A stretch of 7,082 nucleotides of DNA. Origin: Candidatus Kapaibacterium sp. GTDB lineage: Bacteria > Bacteroidota > Ignavibacteria > Kapaibacteriales > UBA2268. The stretch lies in assembly GCA_027858275.1 (NCBI GenBank), contig JAQIDA010000054.1:1-7082 (forward strand), given 5' to 3'. The first letter of the stretch is position 1. Each line of letters opens with the position of its first letter. Positions 6,309-7,082 of this stretch are shown one piece after another. Made by a program: the position numbers and the translations under genes. The notes beneath the pieces are model-generated. The model was not told the origin of the DNA and did not search any database. It was given only the letters and a program-made list of their open reading frames with translations.

Positions 6309-7082
6309 ATGAGTATGGCCAAGAAAAGTACTGATAAGAAAAGAATAAATGAGAATAAACCCGCATGGCAAATAATTCTTGATTTGATGGTTGCTCAAGA
6401 CACAATCTTGTTATACAGAATTTGTCGAAAGATGATTATTCATCTTAACAGAACAGAAGTTCCGGAAATAAATGAGATTATTGAAAATCTGAATCCCGGT
6501 AAACCAGGACGCGAAAATTCTCAAAGAATTGGTGAGAACTGGCCTAAACCTAAAGGAACACCGTTTATTGCTCGCGACTTGTACAAGCGTATTTTGAATG
6601 TCGCCGATGAGTATCTTGACGATGAAGAAATTACTGCGTTGATCAGTCGATGGATTCAACAGGAAAATTTGAACTTTTTATCATTTCTTTTAGAGCAAGG
6701 CGAAGCCTCTTTAGTCAAAGTGGCCGAAGGTGTAAATCGCTATATCAAACTCTTTAATCCTGATTTGATTCAATCTTTTGATGAAATTATCGGACTCAGG
6801 GTGTCATTGATTAACAGATTTTTATCCGACAATCTTGACTATGTAAGAATTGCTAAAAAACATATAACAATCAAGGAAATTGCCAACATAATTGACCGTA
6901 TGATCGGTCCTGCAGGCGGATACGGAAAGCTTGGCGGGAAAAGCGCAGGCTTGAGTCTCGCAAAAAAAATATTAACACAAAAAAGAAAAGACAATCCGAT
7001 TCTTGAAAATGTATCAACTCCAAAAACTCGTTTTCTGTCTTCAGATTCTTTGTTGCAATTTCTGAATTATAATGCCTTGGAA
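6309..7082 (+). CDS. PEP/pyruvate-binding domain protein (PEP synthase / pyruvate phosphate dikinase type), 5' part only
   Basis: An ATG starts a frame that stays open for 258 codons to the end of the window; the 3' part is missing. At residues about 199-220 it reads IGPAGGYGKLGGKSAGLSLAKKI. The GGKSAGL (209-215) matches the start of the PPDK_N nucleotide-binding domain, whose Lys (here Lys211) contacts ATP in PEP synthase and pyruvate phosphate dikinase. These cytoplasmic enzymes move phosphate between ATP and pyruvate/PEP through a phosphohistidine, but the His domain and the PEP-binding barrel would lie outside the window. Ahead of the motif are about 200 mostly helical, charged residues beginning with a Lys-rich tail (MSMAKKSTDKKR); no named domain or signal peptide is recognised there. 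Canonical PEP synthase has its GGK motif near the N-terminus, so this is a long-N-terminus member often annotated only as 'PEP/pyruvate-binding domain protein'. It could be a regulator or a dikinase for another substrate. A promoter and ribosome binding site precede it. Confidence 0.75.
   Translation, partial: MSMAKKSTDKKRINENKPAWQIILDLMVAQDTILLYRICRKMIIHLNRTEVPEINEIIENLNPGKPGRENSQRIGENWPKPKGTPFIARDLYKRILNVADEYLDDEEITALISRWIQQENLNFLSFLLEQGEASLVKVAEGVNRYIKLFNPDLIQSFDEIIGLRVSLINRFLSDNLDYVRIAKKHITIKEIANIIDRMIGPAGGYGKLGGKSAGLSLAKKILTQKRKDNPILENVSTPKTRFLSSDSLLQFLNYNALE

Noticed and set aside
6156..6659. Two minus-strand open frames (80 and 82 residues) over the MFS end and the last gene
   Set aside because: They overlap the MFS 3' end, the promoter-bearing gap and the 5' part of the PEP/pyruvate-binding gene, whose forward frame is open for 258 codons with a recognisable motif; the antisense peptides show no domain.
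1..7082. A defence, mobile or other novel multi-gene system
   Set aside because: Every long frame is accounted for by a secreted propeller, RsmE, a TPR protein, an MFS transporter or a PEP/pyruvate-binding protein. I saw no transposase, integrase, nuclease, reverse transcriptase, direct-repeat array, tRNA or attachment site.

Overview
The window most likely comes from a member of the Bacteroidota or a close relative in the FCB group (Ignavibacteria or Kapabacteria would also fit). The first gene ends in a type IX secretion (T9SS, Por-type) C-terminal sorting domain. Base composition is moderately AT-rich, ribosome binding sites are weak or absent before some genes, and two intergenic regions hold sequences resembling the Bacteroidota promoter TTG-N(17-23)-TAnnTTTG. 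The genus cannot be named from this sequence alone.

Layout. (1) Positions 1-2342 (+) hold a large secreted beta-propeller protein of the BNR/Asp-box (VPS10/sortilin-like) kind with a T9SS tail. Its frame is bounded by in-frame TAA codons at 84-86 and 2292-2294, and recognisable protein sequence continues beyond the second one to a further TAA at 2340-2342. It is therefore a damaged gene, a read-through case, or a sequence with base errors. (2) rsmE (+, 2379-3074) encodes the 16S rRNA m3U1498 methyltransferase. (3) A 604-residue exported tetratricopeptide-repeat protein (-, 3085-4899) converges on rsmE. Only 10 nt separate the stop codons, and a shared hairpin may serve as a bidirectional terminator. 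(4) A 135-nt divergent intergenic region (4900-5034). (5) An MFS transporter related to fosmidomycin-resistance (Fsr) efflux pumps (+, 5035-6234). (6) A 74-nt gap with a good candidate promoter. (7) The 5' part of a PEP/pyruvate-binding-domain (PEP synthase / pyruvate phosphate dikinase type) protein (+, 6309 to beyond the window end), with about 200 residues ahead of the start of its nucleotide-binding domain.

The genes do not form an obvious pathway. They look like an ordinary chromosomal neighbourhood of rRNA modification, cell-envelope, transport and central-metabolism genes. I see no phage, insertion sequence, CRISPR, tRNA or rRNA, and no convincing new multi-gene system. The points most worth a second look are the stop codon inside the T9SS sorting signal, the ~130 codons that a start-codon-based gene call would drop from the first gene, a perfect 12-bp hairpin inside the MFS gene, and the bidirectional terminator overlapping a stop codon.
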